From Phycisphaerales bacterium (GTDB taxonomy: Bacteria; Planctomycetota; Phycisphaerae; UBA1845): a stretch of DNA of 64,000 nt. Position numbers and translations under genes: made by a program. A model generated the notes under the pieces. The model was not told the DNA's origin. It saw only the letters and a program-made list of their open reading frames with translations, and did no database searches. Shown piece by piece: positions 54,570-63,528 of this stretch (positions are counted from its first letter, which is position 1; each line of letters opens with the position of its first letter). Location of the stretch: positions 1 to 64,000 of the forward strand of contig JACKHH010000012.1 in NCBI GenBank assembly GCA_020639095.1, read 5' to 3'.

Positions 54570-56104
54570 ACCTGCCGGATGACGATTTCACACCCGCGTC
54601 GCTTGCCGACGACGAACTGCTCAGTGACCTGCGCGTCGTAGTGAGCCGGCGTACACCGCCCGCGGACCTGCTGGTGGGCGCGAGCATCGGGCGATACGAG
54701 ATTCGTGCGCCGCTGGGCGAAGGCGGGATGGCGCGCGTCTATCGTGCGGTCGATACTGCGTCGGGTGATGAGGTTGCGCTCAAGGTGCTCAAGCCGGAGT
54801 ACCAGACCTCGCCAGACATCAGCCGGCGGTTCGCCCAGGAAGCGCAGACGATGGGGCGGATCAAGCACGCGCACGTCGCGCGCATCTTCGACACACCGGA
54901 GGACGGTAGCGTCCGCGCGATCGCGATGGAACTGCTGCCCGGCGGGAGTTTGCGCGACCTGCTTCTGCGCGGCGCGAAGCGCAGGCGACGGCTGCGCGTG
55001 ACTGCCGTTGTGCGGTTCATGTTGCAAGCGGCGCGCGGTCTCGGTGCGGCGCACGCAGTCGGCATCGTCCATCGTGACATCAAACCGGGCAACCTGATGA
55101 TCGACGGTGCCGGTCGGGTCAAGGTCGTGGATTTCGGCGTGGTGCTTGCACTTGAGCGTGCGACGTGGCTCACGGGCGTCGGCAAACCGATCGGCACCCC
55201 GGCATACATGAGTCCCGAGCAGTGTCGCGGCGAACGCGTCTGTCCCGCGAGCGACGTGTACGCGCTTGGCGTTTCTCTATTCGAGCTGCTCACCGGGCGT
55301 TTGCCGTTTGTCGAAGAGGCTGCGAGCCCGTTCGCGCTGATGCTCAAGCACATTCAGGAACCACCGCCGGATCCGCGCCGGCTTCGCGGGCGCACGCCCG
55401 ATTGGCTCGCGGAGGTCGTGTTGCGGTGCCTTCAGAAGGATCCGAAGGATCGCTTTGCCGACGGGGCCGAACTGGCCAAAGCGCTCGCGGATCAGGAGGA
55501 AGTCGCGCCGCCGCCGGTGCGCAGTGACAAAACACCGGCCCCACAGCGGATCAACGTGGCTGCGGTCCGCGAGCAGATGCAGCGCTTGCCGCAGCGTGCA
55601 ATCGTCGCGTGGGCGTGTCGCTGTGCGCGGCGCGTGCAGCAGTTCAATCCCGACCCGCGGCTTGAGCGTTCGCTCGCAATGGCGGAGGAGTTCGTCTACG
55701 GCGCTCCGCGCATTGAAGAAACCGACACGCTGACGCAGGCACTTGGGCGGGTCAAACGGTTGCGGAACGCGTCGTTCCGCGCGGCCTATCATGCCGACGC
55801 GGAAATGCCGGTACGCGGTGCGTCACAGGCAGCCTTGGCCGCTGCGGCAGCCAGCGCGTGTGCGGCTGCCCGGTGCGCTGCGGACGCTGCCGCCGATGCC
55901 GCGTACGTCGCGCAGCAGGCGATCGCCGCGCTCGACGCTTCCGGCGTGCCGCTCACCGATTTCTGGCAGGGGGCACAGCGCGACTACCACCGCCTGCTCT
56001 CCGCGAGCGTTGGCGCTGAGGGCACGGTGGGTGACATTTTACCGCACAATTTCTGGCCCGATCGCCCACCCGGCGGTCCGCAGGGGCTCGCCACCGCCCG
56101 ATAA
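54566..56104 (+). CDS. Soluble Ser/Thr protein kinase
   Basis: 512 residues from TTG 54566 in the overlap with the sigma factor stop. The kinase domain is at about 42-310: GEGGMARVYRAVD, catalytic Lys K73 in EVALKVL, HRDIKPGNLMID, DFGV and GTPAYMSPEQC. No membrane helix follows, unlike many bacterial kinases. The C-terminal 170 residues are of a different kind and include a very Ala-rich helical stretch (AALAAAAASACAAARCAA) before FWQGAQRDYHRL. I infer a cytosolic kinase that works with the sigma factor; substrates are unknown. Confidence 0.9.
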   Translation: MNLPDDDFTPASLADDELLSDLRVVVSRRTPPADLLVGASIGRYEIRAPLGEGGMARVYRAVDTASGDEVALKVLKPEYQTSPDISRRFAQEAQTMGRIKHAHVARIFDTPEDGSVRAIAMELLPGGSLRDLLLRGAKRRRRLRVTAVVRFMLQAARGLGAAHAVGIVHRDIKPGNLMIDGAGRVKVVDFGVVLALERATWLTGVGKPIGTPAYMSPEQCRGERVCPASDVYALGVSLFELLTGRLPFVEEAASPFALMLKHIQEPPPDPRRLRGRTPDWLAEVVLRCLQKDPKDRFADGAELAKALADQEEVAPPPVRSDKTPAPQRINVAAVREQMQRLPQRAIVAWACRCARRVQQFNPDPRLERSLAMAEEFVYGAPRIEETDTLTQALGRVKRLRNASFRAAYHADAEMPVRGASQAALAAAAASACAAARCAADAAADAAYVAQQAIAALDASGVPLTDFWQGAQRDYHRLLSASVGAEGTVGDILPHNFWPDRPPGGPQGLATAR

Positions 56105-56148
56105 CCCGCGTAGGGCAAGGCGCGCCTCGGTGGTGCCGATAAGGTGGC

Positions 56149-56901
56149 ATGGACTCGCCGCTTACACTTGCAGCCCCGGCATTCCCGGACGCAGCCGCTG
56201 AAGAGGTATACGCCTCGCTCGGCGTGATCGACAAGCTCTACAACTACAACCATTGGATCTTCAACAAGGTTCGCCCCTTCATTCGCAGGACCGTGTTTGA
56301 GGTGGGTTGCGGAACCGGGAACATCACGCAGTTCCTGCTCAACAAGGACCGGGTGGTGGGGCTCGACCCGCACGCGGTCTCACTGCGCCAGGCGAGCGAG
56401 AAATTCCGCGATCATCTCAACGTCTCGTTCGTCGAAGGGACGATTGACGACTTTCCCAATGAGCAGGTGGCTGCGGGCAGCTTCGATTCGGTGATTTGCC
56501 TGAACGTGCTCGAGCACATCGCGGACGACGTCGGCGCGCTCACGTGCATGCGAAAACTGTGCAATGCGAAGGGCCGCGTGATCGTTCTGGTGCCGGCATT
56601 GATGAGCGCGTACGGCGAGATGGACCGTTCGTTCGGACACTTCCGCCGCTACAGCAAACGCACGCTGAGTCGCGCGTTCAACGATGCCGGCATGGACGTG
56701 AAGTACTCGTTGTACATGAACGCGATCGGGTACTTCGGCTGGCTGTGGGAGGGGCGCGTGATGCGGCGCAAGCGTATTCGCCCGCAGGCCGCAGCCACGT
56801 TCAATCGCATGGTGCCATTTGTTGATGCGTTCGAGCGGGTGATCCGCCCACCGTTCGGCCAGTCGGTTATCGTGGTCGGTACGCCGCGGAACGATAGTTG
56901 A
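56149..56901 (+). CDS. Class I SAM-dependent methyltransferase
   Basis: 250 residues from ATG 56149, AAGGTGG upstream. Motif I VFEVGCGTGNITQF and the post-I acidic VVGLDPHAVSL are typical, as is FDSVICLNVLEHI. The C-terminal part (SFGHFRRYSKRTLSRAF, YLYMNAIGYFGWLWEG-like segment) is common in methyltransferases linked to glycan or lipid genes. Followed 58 bp later by the glycosyltransferase gene, which suggests a shared role in a surface glycan. Confidence 0.85.
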   Translation: MDSPLTLAAPAFPDAAAEEVYASLGVIDKLYNYNHWIFNKVRPFIRRTVFEVGCGTGNITQFLLNKDRVVGLDPHAVSLRQASEKFRDHLNVSFVEGTIDDFPNEQVAAGSFDSVICLNVLEHIADDVGALTCMRKLCNAKGRVIVLVPALMSAYGEMDRSFGHFRRYSKRTLSRAFNDAGMDVKYSLYMNAIGYFGWLWEGRVMRRKRIRPQAAATFNRMVPFVDAFERVIRPPFGQSVIVVGTPRNDS

Positions 56902-56959
56902 TCGAAGTCTTGCCAGGGTAGTCGCTGCGCGACAAACCTGATTTGCCAGAGGTTTTCGC

Positions 56960-58474
56960 ATGGACGCACCCGTCACCCTTACGCATTCAAAGCACGCGAC
57001 CGAAGCGCTTGCCCCGTCGCATTGGCGCGTATTTCCGTTGCGGAAACGTTGTTTTCTGCTTGGGCTGCTCGCGGTGACGCTGCTCGGTGGCGCTTTGCGC
57101 TGGTCGTTTCTCGACCACCCGATGCGCTACGATGAATCGCTGAACTACTATCAATTTACCGCGCGTTCGCCGGAATACATTCTCACGCACTACAACCCGG
57201 GCAACCACGTGCTGCACACGATCATGGTGCGCATCTCCACGGAGGTGTTCGGCAGGACGCCGTTCGGATTGCGTTTTCCGGCATTCATCGGCGGTACGCT
57301 GTTGATTCCCGCGACAGCGTTACTTGCCTGGTGCCTGTTTCGTGATCGCTGGACGGCGCTGCTGTCCGCGCTTGCGGTTGCGAGTTCGGCGCAGCTTGTC
57401 GAGTATTCCACGAACGCACGCGGGTATGTGTGGCTTGCGTTGATGACGACGTTGACGATTGTCGCGTTTCAAGCGGCGCTTCGGCGACCGTCGCGAATGC
57501 GCGGTTGGCTCGCCTGGGGTACGCTGGCTGGTCTTGGCGCATACACCATGCCGCTGATGATCTACCCGGTCGCGGGCATGGGATTGGCGGGCGCGGTCCG
57601 CGCGTGGCGCCGCGGATGGGGTAGCCCGCGATGTCGTGCGACCATCCGAGGACTGCTGATCGGTGCGGTGGTGTGCGGTGTCGTAACAGTTGCTCTGTAT
57701 GCACCGATCCTGATTTCCATGGGGCCCGCCGAGGTCTGGGGCATTCGCGAGATGACGCTCAAGGTGTGGGGCCCGCGCGTTGGTGGTTTCGCCAATCAAC
57801 TGGGACTGGTCTGGAACGCCTGGATGTCGTGCGGTGGCTGGTGGTGGCCGGCGCTGCTGGCAGTCGGCATGATCGCGTTCGTCGCACGGACTATTCAACA
57901 ACGGTCGACTTCCAAAATGCTGCCGCTGCTCATTCTCGTCGGCGCGCTTATCGCGGTGCGCGTACACGACGCTCCGCTCCGAAGCCGGGCGTGGATGTTC
58001 GCGATGCCGCTCTTCCTGGTGTGCGCGATTGCCGGCGTCAATGGCTTGTGGCGGAAGGCAGGTGTTGCCCGACGCACACCGGTGCTCGCGCTCGTCGCGG
58101 TCTGCGTCGTGACGGTACTCGAATTCGCAACCATGCGGGCAGTCGCCAGCCAAACGTACTTGTGTTCTGAACCCAACATGCAGGTCAACGTCCCCGAAGT
58201 TGTCGACGCGTGTCGCACGTACGGCGCGGAGCGCTGCGCCCTGGTCATGCGTTACACTCCGGCAGCGAACTTCTACCGCGATCTTTGGGACGTGGCATCG
58301 CCGCTGCCCACCGACGCACCGCAAACAGAGCGTGTATACATCGTCGCGGATGAGGTGGACTCGGTCGATGATCTCTGGAACGCATCATCGCCGGGATTCG
58401 ATCACTTCGCGCCCGCTCGCGAGTTTCGCAAACTCGCCAGCTGCACAATCTACGTCGCGGATCGTCGCGACTGA
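56960..58474 (+). CDS. GT-C type membrane glycosyltransferase (ArnT/PMT-like)
   Basis: 504 residues from ATG 56960 (AGAGG upstream). About ten hydrophobic helices follow a short basic start. The first periplasmic loop has MRYDESLNYYQFT, the conserved Asp-Glu region of GT-C enzymes that use polyprenyl-phosphate sugars, and HYNPGNHVLHTIMVR. The last 80 residues are soluble. Substrate and acceptor are unknown. The preceding methyltransferase gene may act in the same pathway. Confidence 0.82.
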   Translation: MDAPVTLTHSKHATEALAPSHWRVFPLRKRCFLLGLLAVTLLGGALRWSFLDHPMRYDESLNYYQFTARSPEYILTHYNPGNHVLHTIMVRISTEVFGRTPFGLRFPAFIGGTLLIPATALLAWCLFRDRWTALLSALAVASSAQLVEYSTNARGYVWLALMTTLTIVAFQAALRRPSRMRGWLAWGTLAGLGAYTMPLMIYPVAGMGLAGAVRAWRRGWGSPRCRATIRGLLIGAVVCGVVTVALYAPILISMGPAEVWGIREMTLKVWGPRVGGFANQLGLVWNAWMSCGGWWWPALLAVGMIAFVARTIQQRSTSKMLPLLILVGALIAVRVHDAPLRSRAWMFAMPLFLVCAIAGVNGLWRKAGVARRTPVLALVAVCVVTVLEFATMRAVASQTYLCSEPNMQVNVPEVVDACRTYGAERCALVMRYTPAANFYRDLWDVASPLPTDAPQTERVYIVADEVDSVDDLWNASSPGFDHFAPAREFRKLASCTIYVADRRD

Positions 58475-58532
58475 TCAGCAACGTCGTCCGCAAGCTGCCA
58501 TAAAGTGGCACCCTTCATTGCCCAACGAAGAC

Positions 58533-58563
58533 GGGTGGCACGGCCTTGCGCAGCAATGCCGTG
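58533..58563. repeat. Dispersed repeat, family D, partial copy 2
   Basis: GGGTGGCACGG followed by a CACGGC/GCCGTG hairpin, closely related to 52807-52838. Confidence 0.7.
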
Positions 58564-58641
58564 GAACTTCACGCAGCGACCCACATCTTGACCTTGTCAG
58601 ACCCTGCTACGTGAACACAACTTTACGTTTGAAAGTCTTTC

Positions 58642-58671
58642 TTGACGTGCGCCCTGCCTTCCGCGCAGAAT
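58642..58671 (+). promoter_or_regulatory. Putative promoter of the hydantoinase gene
   Basis: TTGACG, an 18-bp spacer and CAGAAT, 52 bp before the ATG at 58723. Moderate match. Confidence 0.4.
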
Positions 58672-58722
58672 CTATGGTTTGCCGCCGAACTGGCGGCGGC
58701 GCAACCATTCGGGAACTCGACC

Positions 58723-60120
58723 ATGGCATACGACACGATTATTACCGGTGGTGAGGTGATCACCGCGGATGGCCGCAAGAAGGCTGACGTGGCGATCAAG
58801 GGTGAGAAGATTGCAGCCGTGAAGAAGGGGCTCGCGTCGGCTGAGAAAAACGGCGCGACCATCGTCGACGCCAAAGGCAAGTACGTGATTCCCGGCGGTC
58901 TTGATGTGCACGTGCATCTCGAGTTGCCGTTTTGCGGAACCGTATCGAGCGACGACTTCAATACCGGCACGCGGGCGGCTGCCCGTGGTGGCGTGACCAC
59001 GGTGATCGATTTCGCAATTCCCTATGGCGAGGATTCGCTCGAAGACGCGTACCGCAAGTGGCGCGAAAAAGCCGATCCCAAGACCTGCGTCGACTACTGC
59101 TTCCACATGGCCATCACCAAGTGGGACAAGCACGGTCCGGAGATGGCCAAGCTCGTTGAGATGGGCTGCCCGACGTTCAAGGAGTTCATGATCTACGAGT
59201 CGGAAGGGTGGCAGTCGGACGATCGCGCCATCTTCAGCGCGCTGGAAAAGTGCAAGGAACTCGGCGCGATGCTGTTGATGCACGCGGAATCAAGTCGCGT
59301 GCTCGACGAACTCATCGCCCGCCACCACACGCCGGAATTGATGAAGAAACACGGAGCCGTTCTGCACGGAATCACCCGGCCGAACTACATCGAAGCCGAG
59401 GCCATCCAACGCGCCGTGAAGTGGGCGGAGGTTACGGGCGGTCGTTTGTACATCGTGCACATGTCGACGGCTGACGGTGCGGACATCATCCGTGACGCGC
59501 AGTCGCGCGGTGTCGACGTGTATGCCGAGACGTGTGCGCAGTATCTCGTGCTCGATGATTCGCTGTTCGCCGGGCCTGATGGTCACCTTTTCGCGTGTTG
59601 CCCGCAGATCAAAAAGAAGAGCGATCAGCAGCGACTGTGGAAGGGGTTGAAGCGCGGTGAGGTGTGCGTGGTGTCGACGGACACGTGCAGCTTTACGCGT
59701 GAGCAGAAGGCGATGTGGAACGGGGATTGGACCAAGATCCCGATGGGTATGCCGGGTCTGGAGACGTTGCTGCCGATTGTGTACACGCACGGCGTGCTCA
59801 AGGAAAAGATCACGCTGCGGCAGTTCGTGGAGAAATGCTGCACGAACCCCGCGAAGCTCATGGGCCTTTACCCGCAGAAGGGTACGATCGAAAAGGGCAG
59901 CGATGCCGACATCGTCATCATCGACCCGAAGAAGAAACTCAAGGTCGATCACGAAACAATGGAAACGAATACCGACTGGAGCCCGTACCAGGATTGGAAG
60001 CTCGCGGGCTTCGCGGAGAAGACCTTCAGCCGGGGCCGCATGATTGTGGACGACTACAAGTTCTGCGGCGAAAACGGCTGGGGCAAGTGGCTCCCGCGAA
60101 AGAAAGCGGGAAAACTGTAA
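58723..60120 (+). CDS. hydA: Dihydropyrimidinase/D-hydantoinase
   Basis: 465 residues from ATG 58723. The amidohydrolase metal motif is GGLDVHVHLELPF. The carbamylated Lys region is CPTFKEFMIYES, and HAESS, YIVHMS and VVSTDTCSF carry the other metal and substrate residues. The family hydrolyses dihydrouracil and dihydrothymine to N-carbamoyl-beta-amino acids. It is the first gene of a cluster with PreT and PreA, the reductase of the same pathway; beta-ureidopropionase is not in the window. Related enzymes act on other hydantoins, so the precise substrate is inferred from context. Confidence 0.9.
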   Translation: MAYDTIITGGEVITADGRKKADVAIKGEKIAAVKKGLASAEKNGATIVDAKGKYVIPGGLDVHVHLELPFCGTVSSDDFNTGTRAAARGGVTTVIDFAIPYGEDSLEDAYRKWREKADPKTCVDYCFHMAITKWDKHGPEMAKLVEMGCPTFKEFMIYESEGWQSDDRAIFSALEKCKELGAMLLMHAESSRVLDELIARHHTPELMKKHGAVLHGITRPNYIEAEAIQRAVKWAEVTGGRLYIVHMSTADGADIIRDAQSRGVDVYAETCAQYLVLDDSLFAGPDGHLFACCPQIKKKSDQQRLWKGLKRGEVCVVSTDTCSFTREQKAMWNGDWTKIPMGMPGLETLLPIVYTHGVLKEKITLRQFVEKCCTNPAKLMGLYPQKGTIEKGSDADIVIIDPKKKLKVDHETMETNTDWSPYQDWKLAGFAEKTFSRGRMIVDDYKFCGENGWGKWLPRKKAGKL

Positions 60121-60125
60121 CGGCA

Positions 60126-60250
60126 ATGATGAATGATGAGTGCTGAATGACGAATTGCCCGGGTGGCACTGACAAGCTCTGCTTGTCAGTGGGGCGTCGT
60201 TTGATCCGTTGTCATTCAGCATTCAGAATTCAGCATTCGACATTCATAAT
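60126..60250. repeat. Composite repeat between hydA and preT
   Basis: Outer arms of ATGATGAATGATGAGTGCTG type on the left and ATTCAGCATTCAGAATTCAG on the right are inverted relatives. Between them GGGTGGCACTGACAAGC pairs with GCTTGTCAG. A similar composite lies between preT and preA. Confidence 0.8.
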
Positions 60251-60270
60251 CCTCCAAAGGAGTCTTCCTT

Positions 60271-61614
60271 TTGCCTCGTGCCGGTGATCGACTTTCTTCG
60301 TCGCAGTTGCGTGCGAACTTTGCCGACGTGCCTCCGCCGCTGGTAGCTGATGAGGCGCGGGTGGAGGCGTCGCGCTGCGTGTTCTGTTTTGATGCGCCTT
60401 GTACGCGGGCCTGCCCCACGCATATCGATATTCCCAAATTCATCCGCCAGATCATGCATCGCGATGAGATCGGGGCAGCCAAAACAATCCTCAGTTCGAA
60501 CATTCTGGGCGGCAGTTGCGCCCGGGCGTGTCCCACCGAGGTGCTTTGCGAGGGCGCTTGCGTCGACAACACGCTGATGAAAGCCCCGGTGCAGATCGGC
60601 AGGTTGCAGCGCTTCGCATGCGACGCAGCCTCCGCGAAGGGCGTGCGTTTTTTTGAAGCCGGTGTGCCCACGGGCAAACGCGTGGCTGTCATCGGGTCCG
60701 GGCCTTCGGGTCTGAGCTGCGCCCATGAGCTGCGCAAACGCGGGCATGATATCACCGTGTTTGAAGCCCGCGATGTACCCGGCGGGCTCAACACGCTGGG
60801 CATCGCGGCATACAAGATTTCAACCGAGTTCGCGCTCACGGAAGTGGAACTGGTCAAGCAGCTCGGTGTGAATATTCAGTTGAACCATGCCGTCGACGCG
60901 ACGGAACTGCGCGGCATGCTTGATGAATACGATGCGGTGTTTCTCGGCATCGGACTCGGCAAGACGCAAGCGCTGGGAATTCCTGGTGAGGATCTGCCCG
61001 GCGTGTGGGAAGCGCTCGACTTCATTTTCCAGACGCACACGAAACCCTTCGAGGATTGCGAGATTGGCAAGCACGTGCTCGCGATCGGCGCGGGCAATAC
61101 GGCTGCCGATGTGGCCACCGCGGCAGAGCGACTCGGCGCGGAGGAGGTCACCATCGCGTATCGTCGCGGCGAGGTTGCGATGCCCGCGTTCGCGTACGAA
61201 TACGAGCTGATGAAGCAGGACGGTGTGCGTTTTGACTGGTTCGCCCAGCCCAAGCGGGTGGTGGAGAAGAACGGAATCGCGTGCGGTGTCGAGTTTGTCC
61301 GCACGAAACCGGACGATCCCAACTCGCGTCGCAGCAAGCTCGCGGTGATACCCGGTTCGGAATTCATCATCGAAGCCGACATGATCGTCAAAGCGCTGGG
61401 CCAGGAGCCATTGCTCGACCTGCTCAACGCGTTGCCGGGTTTGAACGTGGAAGGCGGTAAGGTGGTGGTCGATCGGGCAACGGGCGCAACCAGCGTGCCG
61501 GGCCTCTTCGCCGGTGGCGATTGCATCAGCAAAGGCGCCGAAATCGTCGACGCGGTCCAGGAAGGCAAGATCGCGGCTGCGGGAATACATGAACGGATAG
61601 TGCAGAATGCGTAA
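60271..61614 (+). CDS. preT: NAD-dependent dihydropyrimidine dehydrogenase subunit PreT
   Basis: 447 residues from TTG 60271, with AAAGGAG 8 bp upstream; no ATG fits. The N-terminal iron-sulfur domain has CVFCFDAPCTRACP and CARACPTEVLCEGAC. FAD binding is VIGSGPSGLSCAHEL and NAD binding AIGAGNTAADVATAA. The C-terminal GLFAGGDCISKGAEIVDAV is typical of the glutamate synthase small-subunit-like group. With PreA it reduces uracil and thymine using NADH. It ends at TAA 61612, the first bases of the next repeat. Confidence 0.9.
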   Translation: MPRAGDRLSSSQLRANFADVPPPLVADEARVEASRCVFCFDAPCTRACPTHIDIPKFIRQIMHRDEIGAAKTILSSNILGGSCARACPTEVLCEGACVDNTLMKAPVQIGRLQRFACDAASAKGVRFFEAGVPTGKRVAVIGSGPSGLSCAHELRKRGHDITVFEARDVPGGLNTLGIAAYKISTEFALTEVELVKQLGVNIQLNHAVDATELRGMLDEYDAVFLGIGLGKTQALGIPGEDLPGVWEALDFIFQTHTKPFEDCEIGKHVLAIGAGNTAADVATAAERLGAEEVTIAYRRGEVAMPAFAYEYELMKQDGVRFDWFAQPKRVVEKNGIACGVEFVRTKPDDPNSRRSKLAVIPGSEFIIEADMIVKALGQEPLLDLLNALPGLNVEGGKVVVDRATGATSVPGLFAGGDCISKGAEIVDAVQEGKIAAAGIHERIVQNA

Positions 61615-61747
61615 TGATGAATGCTGAATGGTCGGGTGGCTCGAGCGCGCTTCTCGCTGTTGCCATTCGCCACTGACAAGCAGAGCGTGTCAATGCCACC
61701 CAGTGACGCATTCATCATTTAGCATTTAGCATTCATCATTCAGAATT
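61612..61747. repeat. Composite repeat between preT and preA
   Basis: Begins TAATGATGAATGCTGAATGG, the TAA being the preT stop, and ends with TTAGCATTCATCATTCAGAA. It contains GGGTGGC and CACTGACAAGCAGAG pieces shared with the element at 60126-60250. Confidence 0.8.
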
Positions 61748-61757
61748 GGTTCTACTT

Positions 61758-63137
61758 ATGCCTGATTTGTCCATTGAATTCTGCGGTGTGAAAGCGCCGA
61801 ACCCGTTTTGGCTGGCATCGGCGCCGCCGACGAATTCCGCGTACCAGGTCCGCCGGGCGTACGATGCCGGGTGGGGCGGAGTCGTCTGGAAAACGTTGGG
61901 CACCGAGCCGATCGTCAACGTCAGCTCACGTTACGGTGCGATCGATTACGACGGCAGGAAAGTCGCCGGCCTCAACAACATCGAACTCATCACCGACCGC
62001 ACGCTTGACGACAACCTCCGCGAGATCGCCGAGGTCAAACGCGACTATCCCAATCACGCGCTCTTCGTTTCGTTGATGGTCGAATCCAAGCGCGAGACCT
62101 GGCACGACATCGTCAAGCGTACGCAGGACGCGGGCGCGGATGGTATTGAGCTTAACTTCGGCTGCCCGCACGGCATGAGCGAGCGCGGCATGGGGTCAGC
62201 CGTTGGCCAGGTGCCTGACTACACCTGCATGATCGTCGAGTGGGTGAAGGAAGCAGCCAACATCCCGGTCATGGTCAAGCTCACGCCGAACGTCACCGAC
62301 GTTCGCGTCATCGGCAGAGCCGCCGCCAAGTCCAACGCGGACGCGATCTCGCTGATCAATACGATCAACTCGATCGTCGGTGTTGATCTCGACACGCTCG
62401 CGCCGAAGCCGGCAGTTCGCGGCAACGGCAGCCATGGTGGATACTGCGGGCCGGCGGTAAAGCCGATTGCGCTCAACATGGTCTCCGAGATCGCCCGCGA
62501 TCCGCAGATCAATCTTCCGATCAGCGGTATTGGCGGCATCCAGGCGTGGCAGGACGCGGTGGAGTTCATGCTGTTGGGCGCGAGCAGCGTGCAGGTGTGT
62601 ACGGCTGTCATGCATTACGGGTTCCGAATCGTCGAGCACCTCGCGAGCGGGCTGGAAGGGTGGATGCGGGAAAAAGGCTATGCCAAGGTCAGCGATTTCG
62701 TCGGTCTGTCGAAGAACAAGATCGGCGATTGGAGCGACCTCGACCTGAACTACAAGGTCGTCGCGGAAATCGACCAGGACAAGTGCATCCATTGCGGCGT
62801 GTGCTACATCGCGTGCGAGGACGGCTGCCATCAGTCGATCAAGTGGGACAAGCAGCCGGTCGCGGACTACCTCAAGCAGAACAGCCACAAAGCCCACGTG
62901 CTGCACTCAGGCGGGCAAACGGTTGTGGCCGGTGCGGGGCAGGACGTCGTCAACCTGTTCTCGATCAACCAGGACACCTGCGTCGGGTGCAACATGTGTT
63001 CGCTGGTGTGCCCGGTGAATGGCTGCATCAATATGAAAACGATCGATACCGGCAAGTCGCCGATGAGTTGGCGGCAGTATCAGGAGTTGCTGGCTGCGGG
63101 CAAGATCGACAAGATTCAACCGCCGGAGCACGTGTAA
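61758..63137 (+). CDS. preA: NAD-dependent dihydropyrimidine dehydrogenase subunit PreA
   Basis: 459 residues from ATG 61758. The FMN domain is dihydroorotate dehydrogenase-like: FWLASAPPTNS, IELNFGCPHGMSERGMGSAV, PVMVKLTPN, LPISGIGGIQAWQDAVEF, and the SVQVCTAVM segment. Two ferredoxin-type clusters are at the C-terminus: CIHCGVCYIACEDGCH and CVGCNMCSLVCPVNGC. It carries the uracil-reducing site and pairs with PreT. The gap to preT is filled by the repeat, so no ribosome site of usual quality is visible. Confidence 0.92.
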   Translation: MPDLSIEFCGVKAPNPFWLASAPPTNSAYQVRRAYDAGWGGVVWKTLGTEPIVNVSSRYGAIDYDGRKVAGLNNIELITDRTLDDNLREIAEVKRDYPNHALFVSLMVESKRETWHDIVKRTQDAGADGIELNFGCPHGMSERGMGSAVGQVPDYTCMIVEWVKEAANIPVMVKLTPNVTDVRVIGRAAAKSNADAISLINTINSIVGVDLDTLAPKPAVRGNGSHGGYCGPAVKPIALNMVSEIARDPQINLPISGIGGIQAWQDAVEFMLLGASSVQVCTAVMHYGFRIVEHLASGLEGWMREKGYAKVSDFVGLSKNKIGDWSDLDLNYKVVAEIDQDKCIHCGVCYIACEDGCHQSIKWDKQPVADYLKQNSHKAHVLHSGGQTVVAGAGQDVVNLFSINQDTCVGCNMCSLVCPVNGCINMKTIDTGKSPMSWRQYQELLAAGKIDKIQPPEHV

Positions 63138-63528
63138 AGATCGCAGTTGACCTGGATGTGGGACCGGCTTTCCAGCCGGTCTCGACCGGCTGGAAAGCCG
63201 GTCCCACAGGGCCATGTACAGATCGCGCAAGACCGAGCCAAACCGTGGTTTTCTGTTGACTCGCACTGCACGCCCCGTTAGACTTGTAAGGGAAAGAGTG
63301 AGGGAGGCTTCGTAAGAGGCGAGTAGGGAGAAGAGAGAGCCTGCCGCCGTCGGAAACCCCCACCACGAGAATTGCTGCGTTACTTAAGGCGCTCGCGTTC
63401 TGCGCGGTGTTTGGGTTTTCCAGCCCCCCGTAAATCGAGGCTGTAGTGATTGGTCGGCGCTCGCGCTATCTGGCGCGCAGGGTCTGCGCCAGCACTCCAG
63501 CCGGGATGGGAAGAGAGGATTACCGACG
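63138..63528. other. Intergenic region: repeat, then purine-rich leader
   Basis: About 390 bp. The family B repeat occupies 63157-63209. From about 63280 the plus strand is very purine-rich (GAGTGAGGGAGGCTTCG and AGGGAGAAGAGAGAGCC), then a region with GGAAACCC/GGGTTTTCC pairing potential. It probably forms a structured leader of the gene at 63529. No known riboswitch matched. Confidence 0.45.
63157..63209. repeat. Dispersed palindromic repeat, family B, copy 2
   Basis: TGTGGGACCGGCTTTCCAGC faces its complement GCTGGAAAGCCGGTCCCACA over about 24 bp per arm with a very short loop, a near-perfect hairpin. Copy 1 is at 18467-18530. Confidence 0.92.
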
